A stretch of 64,000 bases of DNA from Daucus carota subsp. sativus (GCF_001625215.2 NC_030387.2:37843606-37907605); one strand, 5' to 3'; counted from the first letter of the stretch, positions 1 through 12,692 are shown. Translations and numbers: made by a program. The notes: a model not told the origin generated them from the sequence alone.

Positions 1-1610
1 TAACCGTTAGTTACTACATCATAGTATAGTATGCATAAGTAGTAGCTAGATTCACCGACGCAATGAGGAAGATAATAATGGATGTTCTTAAAAGAGAAAC
101 GGTGATGATGAAGTCAAGTATAAAACAGAACTACCAACTGGAATTAATGAACGTTGATACGAACGGTCACCATGTTCGCGGGTAATTAAGCATCTCCACA
201 TGCAACGCGCTTTCTCCTCCTCACTGGACCCCTTGTCAATTTATAGTGGGGGCGTTTGGATGAACTTGAAATAACAGCTTTTTACTTTAATAACGGAGTG
301 AATTAGATGTTAAAAATAAAAATAAGTTAAAATTTATAAGTGATTAAAATGTTTAAAAAAGAAATAGAATTCATGAAACAAAAACTAGTATTCTTAACTT
401 TTTACAAGTACTTCTTGATTTTATATACAAACAATACAAATAAGTGCTTCTAACTTATAAAATCAGAAATTGGACCCGCCCAAAAAAACCCCGGTATCTA
501 TCAACAATCCCCACATTTTTATATTTATTTATTTGTGGGGATGTTTGGCCAACATTATGATAAAAATAAAATCTTATTTCAAGCAAAATTTCATTTTTAT
601 ATAATACTTATTATTGTAATATATTTTATAGGTATTTGATGTTTTTTATTTGCAAAAACAAGTCACTAATTTTCTAGAAACAAGTACAGTACATATTTAG
701 GGTTGTATTAAATTGCGATTTTATAGTATTTTTTCATCCATGAAATACTTGTGTATTTAATTCGGATTTTAAAAAAATAATGTCAAATTTTGAGATATTC
801 GGTTAGAATATTCAATTCTGGTATTCACTTAGACCCATGATTTTATTTTTTCCGAAGAATAATGTGACATGTAAAAACACATCAAATTGTCATTGTATGA
901 CTACTTTTAGAAAGAAAAGAACAAGATGCATAGAAGATCACATAATCAAGATATCTAAAACAAAGCATCTGTGTCAATCACTCTCTTATCTACAATGCCA
1001 TACCATAGACAATAATTCTATCTCCATCTTTATCTACATGTGTGCTTCTCCAGTTATATGCAGATGCTGTGGACTCGGCAGCTAGTTTACAAGATTGATG
1101 GGTTCGTCACATCTCTCTTTTCGGACCTCCAATAAGAATTGAAGCAAGTCCTTTTAAGTGTTTAACCAATCAAGCGCAGACAAACAGGAGTCAAAGAATG
1201 ATTGTAGGCTTGTAGCTAGGAACCATCACTAAATTAGCTATCGCATTAAGTAGCAAATCTGAGCACATGCCTACGGGAGTCGTTGAATAATTCTTTGTGA
1301 ATCTCGAAAAAATGGAAGGCTTGAAATTTGAATTTGAAATAATTTAAAATATATAATTATATGAATAAATTACTATGTTCATAAGTGTTTTGAATTGAAA
1401 TCTCCATGTTCTCTACCCTCAAAATTCAAGTCATTATCAAGTCGAACGAATAATCAATAGGCCCATGGGTTCAATTTTCATTCGTTATAGGATTAAAGTT
1501 GTGCCCTCAACTCCGAACCTCTCTGTTATTATGAAAAAAATATCAATAATCATCGTAGTCTTATATTTTGAACCTTTCGATAACCGAATAGTGAAGTCTA
1601 GAATTACATA

Positions 1611-1854
1611 CTCCCCCGTTTTGAAATATAGGTCGCTTGACTTTTTCGCACGCACTTCTAAGTCCTTTGACCGTATAGCTATAATCATTATTTTTAAAAT
1701 TTTCTTTTTCTGAATTATAATATTAGTCATATATTTTTATTCAAAAAAAAAATTCAAAAATAATAATTTTAACTATGCAGTCAAAAAACTTAAAAGTATG
1801 TGTCAAAAAGTCAAACAACTTATATTTCAAAATAGAGGAGTAAGAAGGAGGGAG
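1611..1854. mobile_element. Stowaway-type MITE (copy A)
   Basis: The element begins CTCCCCCGTTTTGAAATATA and ends in GGAGGGAG, with TA on both sides (1609-1610 and 1855-1856). TA target duplication plus CTCCCTCCG-type termini is the Stowaway (Tc1/mariner) signature. The outer 30 bases or so match the element at 17816-18028, including the motif ATAGGTCGCTT, so the two are one family. No coding capacity is visible. Confidence 0.8.
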
Positions 1855-2324
1855 TATATATTTAGTTTATAAATTAATTCAAAAGATCACAATAAAAATT
1901 GCGTGGAATCGGACCATCAAAGTATTGGCGGTGAAGCACTTCTAGGTTATTACCTAAACCTAACACCTACCCACCTACCGCGCCAAAATAAATAAAACTA
2001 ACCCATAAATGTGAAAACATGAAGTACTATGATACTTAATATATAAAAGAACAAATAATTTAGAACATGTAGAAAGACAAAAAAGGCGATAGATATTATT
2101 ATGAGTGAATTATTATTGTTGCATGTGAACCTAACGCATGGAGTTGGAGAGAAATGAGCATCCAGAAATTGGGCAATGTAAAATGGAAGTGGCTCACACA
2201 AAACCAAAAGAAAGAGGTCATGGAGACAGCCCCCAAACTTTTTAGAGTTGCGCTTTCAATAAAGCCGCAACTTCCGTCATCCCCGCAGTTTTACACACAA
2301 CTAAAAGAAATTCTAGTCGAGGCG

Positions 2325-2400
2325 ATAGGGTAGCCTAACGGGTGGGTTTATCTTCTGTTGTTCCGTGACACTCGAGTTTGATTTTGGCTCACCCCAGAAA
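2325..2400 (+). repeat. Possible tRNA-derived SINE fragment
   Basis: TAGCCTAACGG at 2331-2341 fits the Pol III A-box consensus. A B-box-like GAGTTTGATTTTGG follows about 30 bases later, around 2373-2386. The spacing suits a tRNA-like promoter, but no tRNA fold or clear SINE tail can be made out, so this is a weak call. Confidence 0.3.
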
Positions 2401-3602
2401 TTATTACAACGGATACTAATTTGTGGATTATGAAATTCTAGTCAATTTTATAATTATATAACTTTAATTTAATTTTTTAAAATAAATTATCTTTATTATA
2501 TCATTCTGCGATTTATGGTGAATAAATTATTCGAGTGATTTGAAAATTTATTTTAGTTTGAGATATGTAGGGAACACATTCTGTTAGTTCCGAGACAGAG
2601 ATATCATAGAGAGAAAATCAGTAGTGATCTGAATTTTAGGGATCATCTTCCAAAGAAGTAAAAGCCAGATTTGAGATTTGAGGTTGGGCAGCTAGCAACT
2701 CACCGATTCTGATGAGACAATTCTATCCTCTTCTGCTTGGTTCAAGATGAAAGAGATGACAGAACATACATGTGACACTATTTCAAGGCCATACCACACC
2801 GACACCTACTAAACGATACACAATATCTCTTCCCATTCCGTAATTTTTTTTGACTGTGAATGGAAATTTACATTAAAATACTGAAATTCAGCCGACAAGA
2901 CCACGAACCGTAAACTACAACTTGATTATGAAACAAAAAACGAGCTAAACAAATAGTCGTTTTGTTTTTAGATTGTTTTACACATAGAATATCCAAATTC
3001 TTTGATCAATGATTTTTATGTCATACAAGTCATGATAAAAAGAAATTGTATTGAAAGCCTGCCATGTATACATAATTTCTTACACAAATTTGTAATTTTT
3101 TAGTATTTAATTTGATGCGGTTTCTTATATTAATTTTTTATTCAATTTGATGTGATAGAAATCTAAAAACAGTTGATAGTAATTTTCTCCTACTAACTTT
3201 TTTATATTATATTTAGGATTTGAATTATTACAATGTTGAACTTGCTCTTACTCAACTTGATTTGATGTTCAAAACCTGAAAATTAATCGCAGATAGTAGA
3301 CTGATAATAGTCGTATATACTCTCTTAATCCGATGAGTTTAATTTCTCATGCATAAATAAATTACATCTTTGAGATATTTTGGCCCCAAAGCTTCTAAAA
3401 TCAGAACTAACAGGGGAATTTTATAATCCCGCAAATACGGTCGCATCTCTGTTATTGTGATAAAAGAGAATGATTCACATGAAAAAATTCAAAAAAAAAC
3501 TTAAAATATTATTTTAGGAAACAAAGTACTGTACTGTAATTGGCAGGCTGGCACTGGCAGGGGTAATTAATTGATTATAGAGATTGCGCCGTGATTCATG
3601 TT

Positions 3603-3984
3603 GAGCATCTCCAAGAGCCTCCTTGTTAGCTCCTAAATATAATATAAAAAATGTGGCTCTTAGTAATTTAGGACAAAGTTAAGAGTGTAAACTCCAACAA
3701 TACTCTCTACATCTCTTCTCTATTTCATATTTTATTCATATATTGGGCTCCACTATAACAAAAGAGAGGGAAAGATGGAGGTTGATTGGAGGAAAGGATT
3801 TTTTTATTGTAAGAAAATAAGTTAGGAGCCATGTGGTGGCTCTTAACTTTGAGGAGAGAGGAGAGAGAAACAAAAGGCTCTTAAGATTTAAGAGCCACTT
3901 AAGAGTCTCTTGGAGCAACATTTTGCTTCTCCCTCCTCAAATCTCAAGTTAGGAGCCTAAACGAAGAGCCTCTTGGAGATGCTC
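3603..3984. mobile_element. MITE with GAGCATCTCCAAGAG termini
   Basis: The left end reads GAGCATCTCCAAGAG and the right end is its inverse, CTCTTGGAGATGCTC. The similarity continues inward through TAGGAGC/GCTCCTAA blocks for about 40 bases. The length is 382 bp with no coding frame. The terminal motif is widespread in plant Harbinger/Tourist-like MITEs. The flanking triplets (GTT and TTA) do not form a clean duplication, so the superfamily is tentative. Confidence 0.7.
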
Positions 3985-4029
3985 TTACATCTGGAAACAT
4001 AATTAACCCATTTTTCATAAATTAACTTA

Positions 4030-4394
4030 GGTACTGTTTGGGGTTGCTGTTGCAGACAGCAACAACAACTTTTTGCTGAAAAGCAGATGAAAAACTGTTT
4101 GGTAAATCTAAAAGCAGCTTTCCCGAACAGCAGATTTTAGCTGAAAAGCTGCTGTTAGAAAAAGCAGGTCCTCCCATGCTTTTGGAAAAAGCTGCTTTTC
4201 AGCTTTTGCAGAATGCTGTTATAGATTTCATTATAAAACCTCACCAAAATCATTATTATTTTTTATATTATAACTCAAAATAAGTAAATATCAAAAAATT
4301 ACCAAACAGTTATCTGATTTCTACAACAGCACTTATTTTACCAGCACTTTTTCTGACAGCACAGCAATTTTTAACAGCACCCCCAAACAGACCC
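4030..4394. mobile_element. Tourist-like (PIF/Harbinger) MITE
   Basis: The left end GGTACTGTTTGGGG and the right end CCCCAAACAGACCC are imperfect inverted repeats, flanked on both sides by TTA (4027-4029 and 4395-4397). A TTA duplication with GGnnCTGTTTGG termini is typical of Tourist elements. The interior is rich in AGCAG/CTGCT motifs that could fold, and has no coding capacity. It lies only 45 bases from the MITE at 3603-3984. Confidence 0.8.
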
Positions 4395-5064
4395 TTAGAT
4401 TGCCAAACACTTCCTAAATTTCGTTCTATGCTCTTTTCCTTTTCTGTTTCACACTGCCTGTGTACCTTTGACTCCTCTTTGTCCTCACTTCAGTACCTGC
4501 TCTCTTTCGCATTGTATCGCAGCCCTGTATATCTCTGAAAATTTGCCGTACCGTTACGTTCTTGATGGACTTTCAAAGATTACTAGATACTCCTAATTTA
4601 TCATTCACAGATATGCTTCGATAAATCAGAAATCAGAATTAATTAGTTAAATTATTAATTCAAGATTCATCGAAAATTTATCAGAGATTTTTTAATAAAT
4701 CGATAATTATTAGTCAAATTAAAGTGTTAAATTATATGTGATAAATTAATAATATTTTTTTAGAATTAATCGGAGATTATCTCCTGATAATCAATAATCT
4801 TTAAAATACGGCTCGGATAAGATTTTTGCTAAAAACTGTTTCCCATTTTACACATTCCGAATATAGTGTGAGTGCTTAAAATTTTCCGCTGCAAATTTAT
4901 TAACCCACGAAGTAGAAAGGACGAATTTAAGAAATTTTAATGCATGTAAAAAACAGTTAAATAGAAAAGCCACTCGAGATATAAGTATTTCCACAGGACA
5001 ACCTTTGGTCCCAGATCTTTATTAAAAAAACATAAACCCCATAACTAACTTTATATGTACGGTG

Positions 5065-5074
5065 TATATATAAA
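5065..5074 (+). promoter_or_regulatory. Candidate TATA box of the beta-galactosidase gene
   Basis: TATATATAAA lies about 215 bases upstream of the start codon at 5288. That would place transcription start near 5100 and give a leader of roughly 190 bases. It is the best TATA match in the preceding 300 bases, but there is no transcript evidence. Confidence 0.45.
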
Positions 5075-5287
5075 CAACTAATTTTGCTGCTCTTAGTTGC
5101 AAAACCTCAGCCTGGAGAGCGAGGTGGTCTAAATCTAAAGAACACACTTACTTTGTCTCTCTTTCACTTGCCAACTAAACACTGCAATTAATACTGCTTA
5201 TCTCTTTGTGTAGCTTCTTGTTTCATCTTTTTTGTTCCACCGACAAAAATATATGCAAGCAAGAATTGATAGTTGGTTGTGAGGGTT

Positions 5288-8200
5288 ATGGATTCTAATT
5301 GGGTTTTCAAGTTGGTGGTCTTGTTCAGTTGGGTTCTGTGTATGAGCTCAGGGTTGGTACAATGTAGTGTTACGTATGATAGCAAGGCCATTGTGATCAA
5401 TGGTCAGAGGAGGATTCTTATTTCTGGTTCTATACATTATCCTAGAAGCACTCCTGAGGTACCACTTTATTAGAATCTTTGAAATTAGTGTTTCTTGATT
5501 TTACAAACAGACAGAGAGAGAGAGAGGGAGAGGGGGAGGGGGAGGGAGAGAGGGAGAGAGGGAGAGAGAGGGAGAGGGGGAGGGGGAGAGAGAGAGAGGG
5601 GGAGGGGGAGGGGGAGGGGGAGGGAGGGAGGGAGAGAGGGGGAGGGAGAGAGGGAGGGAGGGAGAGAGGGGGAGGGAGAGAGGGAGAGAGGGAGGGAGGG
5701 AGAGAGGGGGAGAGAGAGAGAGGGAGAGAGAGGGAGGGAGGGGAGAGAGAGAGAGAGATACTTGTTACCAAGACATAAGATTCAGTAACTTAGCACATAG
5801 TAGGCCACAATGCTAGAAATTGATGAATGTATATTCATAATTATATTTATTGTTTTGTGATGGACTGGAATTATTTGTGTAGATGTGGGAAGATCTAATC
5901 CTCAAAGCTAAACAAGGAGGTCTTGATGTTATTGAAACCTATGTCTTCTGGAATGTTCATGAGCCCACCCCTGGCAATGTACACTACCTTTTTATGTACA
6001 TAAAATTGAATATGTATGTAAATTTAGTCTTGTCACTGATTAGCATTTTTTAAATCACCTGCAGTATAATTTTGAGGGGAGGTATGATATAGTGAGGTTC
6101 TTAAAGATAGTGCAGAAAGCAGGGCTCTATGCTCATCTTCGCATTGGGCCTTATGTGTGCGCTGAGTGGAATTTCGGGTACCCTTTGTTTTAGTTTTCTG
6201 AATTTAGATGAGTTTGGTTGAGTAACATTAGTAATGTGTTACCGTTTTTGTGAATTCTGCAGCGGCTTTCCAGTTTGGCTCAAGTATGTTCCAGGTATCA
6301 GCTTCAGAACGGACAATGAGCCATTTAAGGTCATAAAGATTTAACTTTTTGCTATTTCTTGTTCATTCTGTCCCAAGTATACGATGCACAGTTGCAGAGA
6401 AGCGAACTAAATTAGTGAATTGTGGTGTTTCTGCAGAGGGCTATGAAAAGTTTCACCGAAAAGATTGTGAATTTGATGAAAAGTGAAAATATGTTTGAGT
6501 CCCAGGGTGGCCCTATTATACTCTCCCAGGTTTGTTTCCAGAGTTTTTGTTACTTCTATTAATTAATTACACGATCATCTCTGAAAAATTATTTTTTTAA
6601 ATGTTACTGATAAAATGTCTTGTGTACAGATTGAGAATGAGTATGGACCACAAGGTAAAAATCTTGGAGCCGCGGGACATAACTACATGACTTGGGCAGC
6701 GAAGCTGGCCGTCGGCTTGGATACAGGGGTTCCCTGGGTTATGTGCAAAGAAGAAGATGCTCCTGATCCAGTGGTTAGTACTTCTCTTAATTTTACTACC
6801 AGGAGCTGCTCTTGTCAAGTTGCTATCTGTTCATTTGGCCAGGTTCTTACTTAAATCATTTGATTATTTCCTAATGTAGTGTGTTATCTTATGTCGCTAT
6901 TGATGCAGATAAATACATGTAATGGTTTTTACTGTCATAATTTCTCCCCTAACAGACCTTACAAACCCACTATCTGGACTGAGGCTTGGAGTGGATGGTA
7001 TGTTTCTAAGCTTTGTTACTTTAATCAATGATTCGACGAAGAGAGGTCACTTACCATTTCTATGTCTGATATTAAAGGTTTACGGAGTTTGGAGGACCGA
7101 TACATAAGAGGCCAGTTCAGGATCTGGCATTTGCAGTTGCTCGATTCATCCAGAAGGGAGGATCGTTTTTCAATTACTATATGGTAGATTTCCGAAGTGA
7201 CTATCTCCACCAATCTCTTAGACTTTAACTTCTCACTGTCGAATCTGAGTTTTATGTGCACTGTGTATGTAAAATAGTATCACGGAGGCACAAATTTCGG
7301 ACGCTCTGCTGGGGGGCCATTCATCACTACAAGCTACGACTATGATGCTCCACTTGATGAATACGGTAAGCACGCATTGTCATAGTTTCTTTCACCTCCG
7401 TTATTGATTGATCTGATAATCTAGTAGAGATAGCGGTTTGATAAATAATAAGATTCTAAAGATATACTTTTGATGAACAGATATTATCTTGTACTTGGCT
7501 TAGATCTAATTGCTTCATCGTCGTGATCATGATAGGTTTAATCAGGCAACCGAAATATGGTCATTTAAAGGAGCTTCACAGGGCTATTAAGCTATGTGAG
7601 CATGCCTTAGTTTCTGCAGATCCTGTAGTTACTTCTTTAGGAAGTTCTCAACAGGTTTTCACTCTCTTGTCCCACCATTGTTTCTCAATTATTTCTAAGT
7701 TTATGTCTGTTACCGCTACTAAAAGCTGGCAGTTTTCAGGCCCATGTTTTTTCTTCAGAGAATGGAAATTGTGCAGCTTTTCTCGCGAATTATGATACAA
7801 AATCTGCTGCTAGAGTAATGTTCAACAATATGCACTATAAGTTGCCGCCTTGGTCGATTAGCATCCTTTCCGATTGCAAGAATGCAGTCTTCAATACTGC
7901 CAATGTATGTGCATATCATAAGTTACCGATCCATAACAGTTTTAATTGCCGATCCATGTTTCCTGAGAGCAAGATCTGAATTTTGTTCCCCCCATAACAG
8001 GTCGGAGTTCAGGAATCGCAGATGCAAATGTTACCAGTCAGTGCTGATATGATTTCCTGGGGGAGTTACAATGAAGATTTGACTACTCTTGATGACAGCT
8101 CTACGTTCACTACTTTTGGTCTTCTGGAGCAGATTAATGTCACTAGGGATGCTAGTGACTATCTGTGGTACATAACTAGGTAAGAGCAATGTACATCAAC

Positions 8201-9882
8201 AAACTTCTTTTGCAACTGCAAAAGCGCCATTGCATAACATGCCTTGTTCACAATTTGCTCACAGTGTTAACATTGGCTCATCCGAGTCCTTTTTACGCGG
8301 TGGCGAACTCCCTACTCTCATGGCGCAGTCGACGGGGCATGCTCTTCATGTCTTTGTAAACGGACAACTTTCAGGTAATTCAGATACATCTTAATCGCCA
8401 ACAAACCTGTTTGATAAAACTCCTAGTACTTATTTAGTGATTTAACAAGGACCTCTCATGTAGGTTCTGGTTTCGGGACAAGGGAAAACAGGAGATTTTT
8501 GTATACCGGAAAGGTTAAACTTCATGCTGGAAGAAATAAAATTGCACTGCTCAGTGTTGCAGTAGGACTGCCGGTCAGTTCTCCAGAATTTAACGTTTAA
8601 CATGCTTGAAGTGGTCCATAACTTTGCGAGTTTTATTTTAAAGATACTGATGAAGGACTCTTGTGTTTGTATAGAATATTGGGGGACATTTTGAAACTTG
8701 GAAGACTGGAGTGTCAGGACCAGTTGTTCTTCATGGTCTTGATCAGGGCAAATGGGACTTATCGTGGCAAAAGTGGACATACCAGGTCGGGCTTAAGGGA
8801 GAGGCCATGAATCTCGGCTCTCCAGATAGCACTTCTTCTGTCAATTGGATGGGTGCTTCTTTGATTGAACTAAAGCCTCAACCTCTAACATGGCACAAGG
8901 TATGAAAATGTGTTCGCCTGAAAGAAAAATGCGAACTTGGTTATTCAGACAAAACCTACTGTTGGATAGTTTGGTATTAACATAGTTGAATTTTGCAGGC
9001 TGAGTTCGATGCTCCAGAAGGAGATGAACCATTGGCACTGGACCTGCAATCTATGGGAAAAGGTCAAGTATGGATTAATGGTCAAAGTATTGGAAGATAT
9101 TGGACTGCATACGCAGCTGGTAATTGCAATGAATGCAATTATGCTGGCGCTTTTCGTCCTCCTAAGTGTCAGCAAGGTTGCGGTCAACCAACACAACGAT
9201 GGTAACCCCCTCATATTCTGCTCTTTGTTTTACTCTTCTGAGAGGATTCTTAAAGAACAAAATGGAAGAGTACAGGTTTCATTCCGGGGATCTAAAATGT
9301 TAAATTTCAGGTATCATGTACCTAGATCCTGGTTAAAGCCAAGACAGAATTCATTGGTACTTTTTGAAGAACTGGGGGGTAATCCCGCTGGAATTGCAAT
9401 AGTGAAAAGATCAGTGTCCAGCATCTGTGCTGATGTCACTGAGTTTCATCCCTACATTAAAAATTGGCAAATCGAGAGCTATGGCAAAGCAGAGGATTTT
9501 CACAAACCAAAAGTTCACCTTCGTTGTGGTGCTGGTCAGTCAATTACTTCCATCAAATTTGCAAGCTTCGGAACACCAACAGGAACTTGTGGAAACTTCC
9601 ATCAAGGAACTTGCCATGCTTATACCTCCTACGCCATTTTAGAGAAGGTATAAAAAAATTTCATATTAATCAACCAAACAGTCCTTCGTGTGTTCTCATT
9701 ATATCGTGATAAATTTTTATTGGCATCTCATTACCTTTATAATCCTCTCTCAGATGTGCCTAGGAAAGGAGAGATGTGCAGTGCCAATATCAGATACCGT
9801 CTTTGGACTAGATCCATGTCCAAATGTGTTAAAGAGGTTATCCGTCGAGGCCATTTGTGCTCCTATGACTACAAGGGGTTAA
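5288..9882 (+). CDS. BGAL3: Beta-galactosidase, GH35 family with SUEL lectin tail (BGAL3 clade)
   Basis: Predicted secreted exo-beta-galactosidase that removes terminal galactose from cell-wall pectic galactans and arabinogalactans. Eighteen exons: 5288-5458, 5883-5978, 6065-6177, 6263-6329, 6437-6529, 6630-6773, 6909-6997, 7078-7183, 7278-7365, 7536-7654, 7740-7904, 8001-8179, 8265-8374, 8464-8573, 8675-8899, 8999-9201, 9311-9647, 9754-9882. They close to 847 residues, the usual length. A signal peptide covers about residues 1-31. The GH35 signature [14 protein letters not shown] holds the acid/base Glu184, and IWTEAWSGW holds the nucleophile Glu253. A SUEL-type lectin domain spans about 759-845. 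The wording around [26 protein letters not shown] and NWQIESYGK matches the BGAL3 branch better than BGAL1. An upstream TTG in the same frame is ignored; the first ATG starts the signal peptide. Intron 1 carries a long GA tract. No damage is visible. Confidence 0.95.
5509..5759 (+). repeat. GA/GGA purine tract in BGAL intron 1
   Basis: About 250 bases of nearly pure purine built from GAGA and GGGGAG variants. It starts roughly 50 bases after the exon 1 donor, and the GA strand is the sense strand. It produces long spurious open frames on both strands (Arg/Glu/Gly-rich or Ser/Pro/Leu-rich). It could be a GAGA-factor (BPC) binding region or only an unstable repeat. Confidence 0.9.
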
Positions 9883-9931
9883 TGTGCATGTAGTGACTAG
9901 CTAACTGTATCGATACCAGCTGGAAAACACA

Positions 9932-9937
9932 AATAAA
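9932..9937 (+). terminator. Candidate polyadenylation signal of the beta-galactosidase gene
   Basis: AATAAA lies 50 bases downstream of the stop codon. It is the first canonical signal after the gene. Confidence 0.5.
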
Positions 9938-10389
9938 GAGCAACAAGAAGGTACAGAAAAGATTAGCGTAATGTTCTTAGAGGTAAAGTTTGTTTAAAAG
10001 CCTGTGTAAATCATTTCTTTGGGTAGGTAATTTATATAGATCAAGGGGGTTCTTGTTGTGAGCTTCCTGATCGACCCCGGTCTCTGGCCTTTTAATTGGA
10101 AATCAGAACCGGGAATAGTTTAGCAATTTGAGTGATCTGTTAGTTGGTTTGAATTTATGGGGCAAAAGCAAACCCCAATGAGCTCATGTTAGGTGTGGAT
10201 CCTAGTATGACAATCTGATTTATTTGTACTCCATGGTAGTTAATATGAACTTTCCGCGTTGTTCTTGTTAAAATTCCTTGATTCTGCATATCAGTTGATT
10301 TTGTTTTGGATAATTGATATAATTTTAAGTGACATGAGAAGGAGATGTCTTGATTTTATAATTCTTAGTGTAAATTACGCCTGGGCTGC

Positions 10390-10678
10390 GGGACACATCT
10401 CGGTTCTTGATTTTACGATTCTTGACACATCTCGATTCTTATGATTCTGGACACATCTCGATCTTTGATTTTATGATTGTGGGCACATCTCGATTCTTGA
10501 TTCTTGATTTTATGATTGTGGACACATCTCGATTTTATGATTGTGGACACATCTTGATTCTTAATTTTATGATTCTAAACACATTTCGATTCTTGATTTT
10601 ATGATTCTGGGCACATCAATCGATTATATGATTCTTAGCGTACACTACATTTCGATTCTTGATTTTATGATTCTGAGA
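10390..10678. repeat. Minisatellite, about nine copies of a 24-39 bp unit
   Basis: Direct repeats of a unit close to ACACATCTCGATTCTTGATT followed by TTATGATTCTGG. Unit starts lie near 10393, 10424, 10451, 10483, 10522, 10546, 10579 and 10611, with a degenerate copy after 10640. Unit length varies by partial deletions and internal doubling. It lies about 500 bases downstream of the beta-galactosidase stop codon. The open frames through it are repeat artefacts. Confidence 0.9.
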
Positions 10679-11008
10679 TAGGGTACACTATCCTCGGGTT
10701 TATACTGCCATCTTCTTTCTTTCCTGATAAAGCTTTAATCGAATTATAATTTCCATCTTGACACAGATTTGGCTTCCCAAATCACTGCAGTTCACTATCG
10801 AACTGGTATGATCTGTTAAATACTGTAAGTGATAGAGGTATCAGACTTTTGCTAAATGCAACAAAAAAGAACTGAAAATTAAGGTTCAAATATATCAGTC
10901 GTTTAGCTTAAGGAATTTAAAAGTCATATCAGGCAGATTATGAAGAAAACATAATACAAAGAGTAGCAACACAAGATGAGACTGCATATCTCAAGGACGA
11001 CAGATGAG

Positions 11009-12175
11009 TTAGATTGCAGATGTAGAGGTGTTCATGTGTTTGGCGATCGTCTGTTGCACCATCTCTTTCTGCGCTCCCACAACCTTGTCCACAATCTTCC
11101 CTTCTTTCAGGAACATGAAAGTTGGCATGGCTTCCACAGCCCAATCTGCAGCAACTGACTGCATCAAATAATCAAATGCAAGTTAATACGAGGGTTACTG
11201 GATGAGTTTGTGTGGCTTTTGATAGAATGAATCTGGACTGGAAGTTCTATATTAAAAATGCTCAATGCAATAGAATCAACTTAGCTTTTGGAACTAAAAA
11301 TGTTCAGGGGCATCACGATTCTATGGTTCGAGTGAAAAAAAAAAACTAGTCCCAGTCATGGTAAAAAGTTATTGTATTTAACAATTTTCGTTAGTTTTTC
11401 ACCTTTAATTCATCCACATCCACCTTAAGGAAGGTAACGGAAGGTAGTTTCTTAGCCAGCTCCGCCAAGAATGGCGCCATAATACGGCATGGACCGCACC
11501 AGGAAGCAGTAAAATCAACAACTATCTGCACAGAAAGAAGTGAAATTGAAGAATTAACACAAGCCTTCCCAGCCCGTAAATACATCTCAAGGCTTTGGAA
11601 TAACAGAAATCACAAACACGAAAAACCGCAAATTTTTACTGTCAACAGACCCAAATCACATGAAAATTCTGTGGGTGCAACTACCAAAATCATACTAATA
11701 AACTGCACCATATGATTTATCAATACCGCAAGTCCGAATAATATTTTCGCCAATTAAACTTACACAGCACAACCGAACAAAAGAATTATCAACGGCTTCT
11801 TGGTCCAATGGTATCTCGCATCCAGAGATTAACACTTTTCTTGATAAATATGAAAACTTTAAACCAGTTGATTATAAGATCCGAATCACAAGTACATCAA
11901 ACAATAATTAACAAATAAACACACAACTAATTTGCAACAAAACTTTTAGAGATCATGCATATATACAGGCCATCTTAAATACTGATGATACACAGAAATC
12001 AAGAATTCTTAAAAGGGCAAGAACTAAAAACAATCTTGAAATAGAAAAAAAATGAAAATTGTGAAAAAAAGAAAAGGGGTACCAGTTTTTTGGAGTCATT
12101 TCCTTTCTGCATCTGCTCTTCCCATGCTTCAATGGTGTGGCAACTTATTAGCTGTCCCTCTTCTACTCCTGCCAT
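11009..12175 (-). CDS. TRXh: Thioredoxin h-type, cytosolic
   Basis: Small protein disulfide reductase that reduces target proteins with electrons from NADPH-thioredoxin reductase. Three exons on the minus strand: 12175-12083, 11525-11403 and 11158-11009. They give 121 residues, the usual size for subgroup I h-type thioredoxins, with both introns in the positions common to this group. The redox site WCGPC occupies residues 40-44, preceded by VVDFTASW. The conserved cis-proline motif EAMPTF and the C-terminal KIVDKVVGA block are present. There is no transit peptide, which supports cytosolic placement. The 5' leader carries a short GA run (12184-12204 read on the plus strand as CT), and a MITE begins about 117 bases upstream of the start codon. 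Confidence 0.95.
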
Positions 12176-12291
12176 CTCTCTCAAATCTCTCTCTCTCTCT
12201 CTCTCAATGTGTATCTGTAGTACGTAACGCACCGGATGAGCACGAAACTTTTATATGCGAAATAACGCTCCTAATATTTTGGTATGTGTTA

Positions 12292-12692
12292 AATTCTATG
12301 GAGTAAATAAAAACATTGGAGTATTGGAGTACAAATCATAATTTTTTAGTTTGATCCTATATAATATCTTTGATTATCCAAATTTTGATATAATCTATCA
12401 TTTATAAGTTGTCTTGCACATAATTGTCAATTAAACATTAATATCTTTCAACTATAACAAGTATTAAGATTATTGTACTGCTAGTTATATTGCAGAACAT
12501 AGAGTCCTATGATTTATAAAAGTAATTATTCTACCATTTGATTACAATGTTTATGTTGCAGAACATAATGTGCAGGTTGTCAAATATTTACAAATATTAT
12601 TGGACAAAAAAAATTGAAATTTAGATGACTAGATTACATTTTATCAAACTTTGTACTCCAATACTCCAATTTTTTTTTGTACTCCATAGAAC
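12292..12692. mobile_element. MITE in the thioredoxin promoter
   Basis: About 42-base inverted repeats bound the element. The left end includes TTCTATGGAGTA and TTGGAGTATTGGAGTACAAA, and the right end has the inverse TTTGTACTCCAATACTCCAA and TACTCCATAGAA. TTA flanks both sides (12289-12291 and 12693-12695), which may be the target duplication. The interior is AT-rich and non-coding. Superfamily is uncertain; PIF/Harbinger is possible from the triplet. Confidence 0.65.

Larger units (their letters stand above)
1..5060. other. Gene-free left spacer
   Basis: No convincing coding region was found on either strand; the open frames present are short, AT-rich and show no family resemblance. The stretch holds MITEs at 1611-1854, 3603-3984 and 4030-4394 and a possible SINE near 2325-2400, each listed separately. 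The rest is AT-rich spacer with no structure I can name. The final few hundred bases probably act as the promoter of the beta-galactosidase gene. Confidence 0.7.

Noticed and set aside
240-490. GGGGGCGTTTGGATGAACTT with AAGTGCTTCT further on, resembling a hAT- or Harbinger-type MITE
   Set aside because: No convincing right-hand inverted end or target duplication could be located.
5442-5788. Three overlapping open frames with Arg/Glu/Gly or Ser/Pro/Leu repeats
   Set aside because: They are translations of the GA tract in BGAL intron 1; the splice sites on either side are clear and the composition is pure low complexity.
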